Source of the DNA: CBDCME01 sp965218865
GTDB taxonomy: Bacteria > Pseudomonadota > Alphaproteobacteria > JAAXGF01
Length of the DNA stretch: 64,000 nucleotides
Direction: 5' to 3'
NCBI GenBank assembly: GCA_965218865.1
Contig: CBDCME010000010.1
Coordinates: 62,001-126,000, forward strand
The position numbers and the translations under genes are program-made. The notes beneath the pieces were generated by a model, which saw only the letters and a list, made by a program, of their open reading frames with translations, was not told the origin of the DNA and did no database searches. Shown in pieces: positions 63,836-64,000 of this stretch (positions are counted from its first letter, which is position 1; every line of letters begins with the position of its first letter).

Positions 63836-64000
63836 CGGCTGATGTTGAAAAAGTGAGGTAGGCGTCATTCGCCTGGAACCGTTAGGCTCTGGGTGTTGAA
63901 TCCATCAAGGAGAACGACGCCATGACCAAGACTACACGGAACAGCCGCCTTTCGAAACTGTTGGAGATCCCGCTTCCTCTGTTGCCGCCGGCCTTGCCGG
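63836..64000 (+). mobile_element. IS256-family element, copy 2 (runs off the window)
   Basis: Starts GGCAATGTCCCGGC, the complement of the right end of copy 1. Its transposase begins at 63922 (MTKTTRNSRLSKLLEIPLPLL) and continues beyond 64000. Orientation is opposite to copy 1. Confidence 0.9.

Noticed and set aside
1..64000. CRISPR arrays, rRNA or tRNA genes
   Set aside because: No regularly spaced short repeats, rRNA-like stretches or tRNA T-arm motifs were recognised by eye; a covariance-model search could not be run.

Overview
The window comes from a GC-rich alphaproteobacterial chromosome, probably Rhodospirillales-like. The evidence is a full set of hopanoid genes (hpnA, C, D, E, shc, G, H, L, M, N with ispH), an alphaproteobacterial S4 gene, a ComEC of that type, and many TTG and GTG starts. 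Insertion sequences are unusually dense: at least nine families (IS630 of three kinds, IS5, ISNCY, IS66, ISAs1, IS110, IS256, IS1380) lie in 64 kb, several nested, broken or duplicated. This points to a genome undergoing IS expansion.

Layout. 0-9.3 kb: comEC is split. Its 5' part is at 60-536 and its 3' part at about 8390-9346. Between them lie a tyrosine integrase, an FMN-dependent glutamate-synthase-like oxidoreductase, an EamA transporter, a DoxX protein, an IS630 element, a sliding-clamp homologue and a truncated ArdC. 9.3-15.5 kb: a secreted hypothetical protein, a pentapeptide-repeat protein, a DUF4212/sodium:solute symporter pair and a Do-type periplasmic protease. 15.8-18.3 kb: a response regulator cut by an ISNCY element with an exact 16-bp target duplication, then an Hpt-like gene with an in-frame stop. 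18.4-21.5 kb: rpsD and an RraA-family gene, then a palindromic repeat element carrying an IS5 copy.

21.5-31.4 kb: a PhyH dioxygenase and hpnM on the minus strand, then hpnN, a nucleotidyltransferase, a CDP-alcohol phosphatidyltransferase and hpnA, each overlapping the next by 4 nt, followed by hpnL, ispH and hpnH. The two enzymes between hpnN and hpnA suggest a phospho-headgroup or lipid branch tied to hopanoid transport. 31.5-41.9 kb: IS5, IS630 and IS110 copies with remnants of a PEP-CTERM protein and a reverse transcriptase, a HupE/DUF4198 metal-related pair, two small secreted proteins of unknown function, and two more copies of the palindromic repeat. 41.9-47.8 kb: the second hopanoid arm, hpnC-hpnD-hpnE-shc-hpnG, on the minus strand and convergent with the first. 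Squalene is made by HpnCDE, cyclised by Shc, extended by HpnH and processed by HpnG, and exported by HpnN with HpnM.

47.9-55.9 kb: an IS66 element whose 881-aa transposase has a very long coiled coil and is translationally coupled to a DruA-like (DUF4338) gene. Beside it is a DUF4338-ISAs1 fusion transposase, then a third IS630 and a branched-chain aminotransferase. 55.9-64 kb: mosaic IS debris, IS5 and IS630 copies, AT-rich gene remnants, and IS1380 pieces each interrupted by IS256 at the same target site.

I saw no tRNA, rRNA or CRISPR array. The most interesting leads are the DruA-domain proteins linked to two unrelated transposase families, the coupled nucleotidyltransferase/CDP-alcohol transferase in the hopanoid operon, and the palindromic element that may act as a mobile bidirectional terminator.
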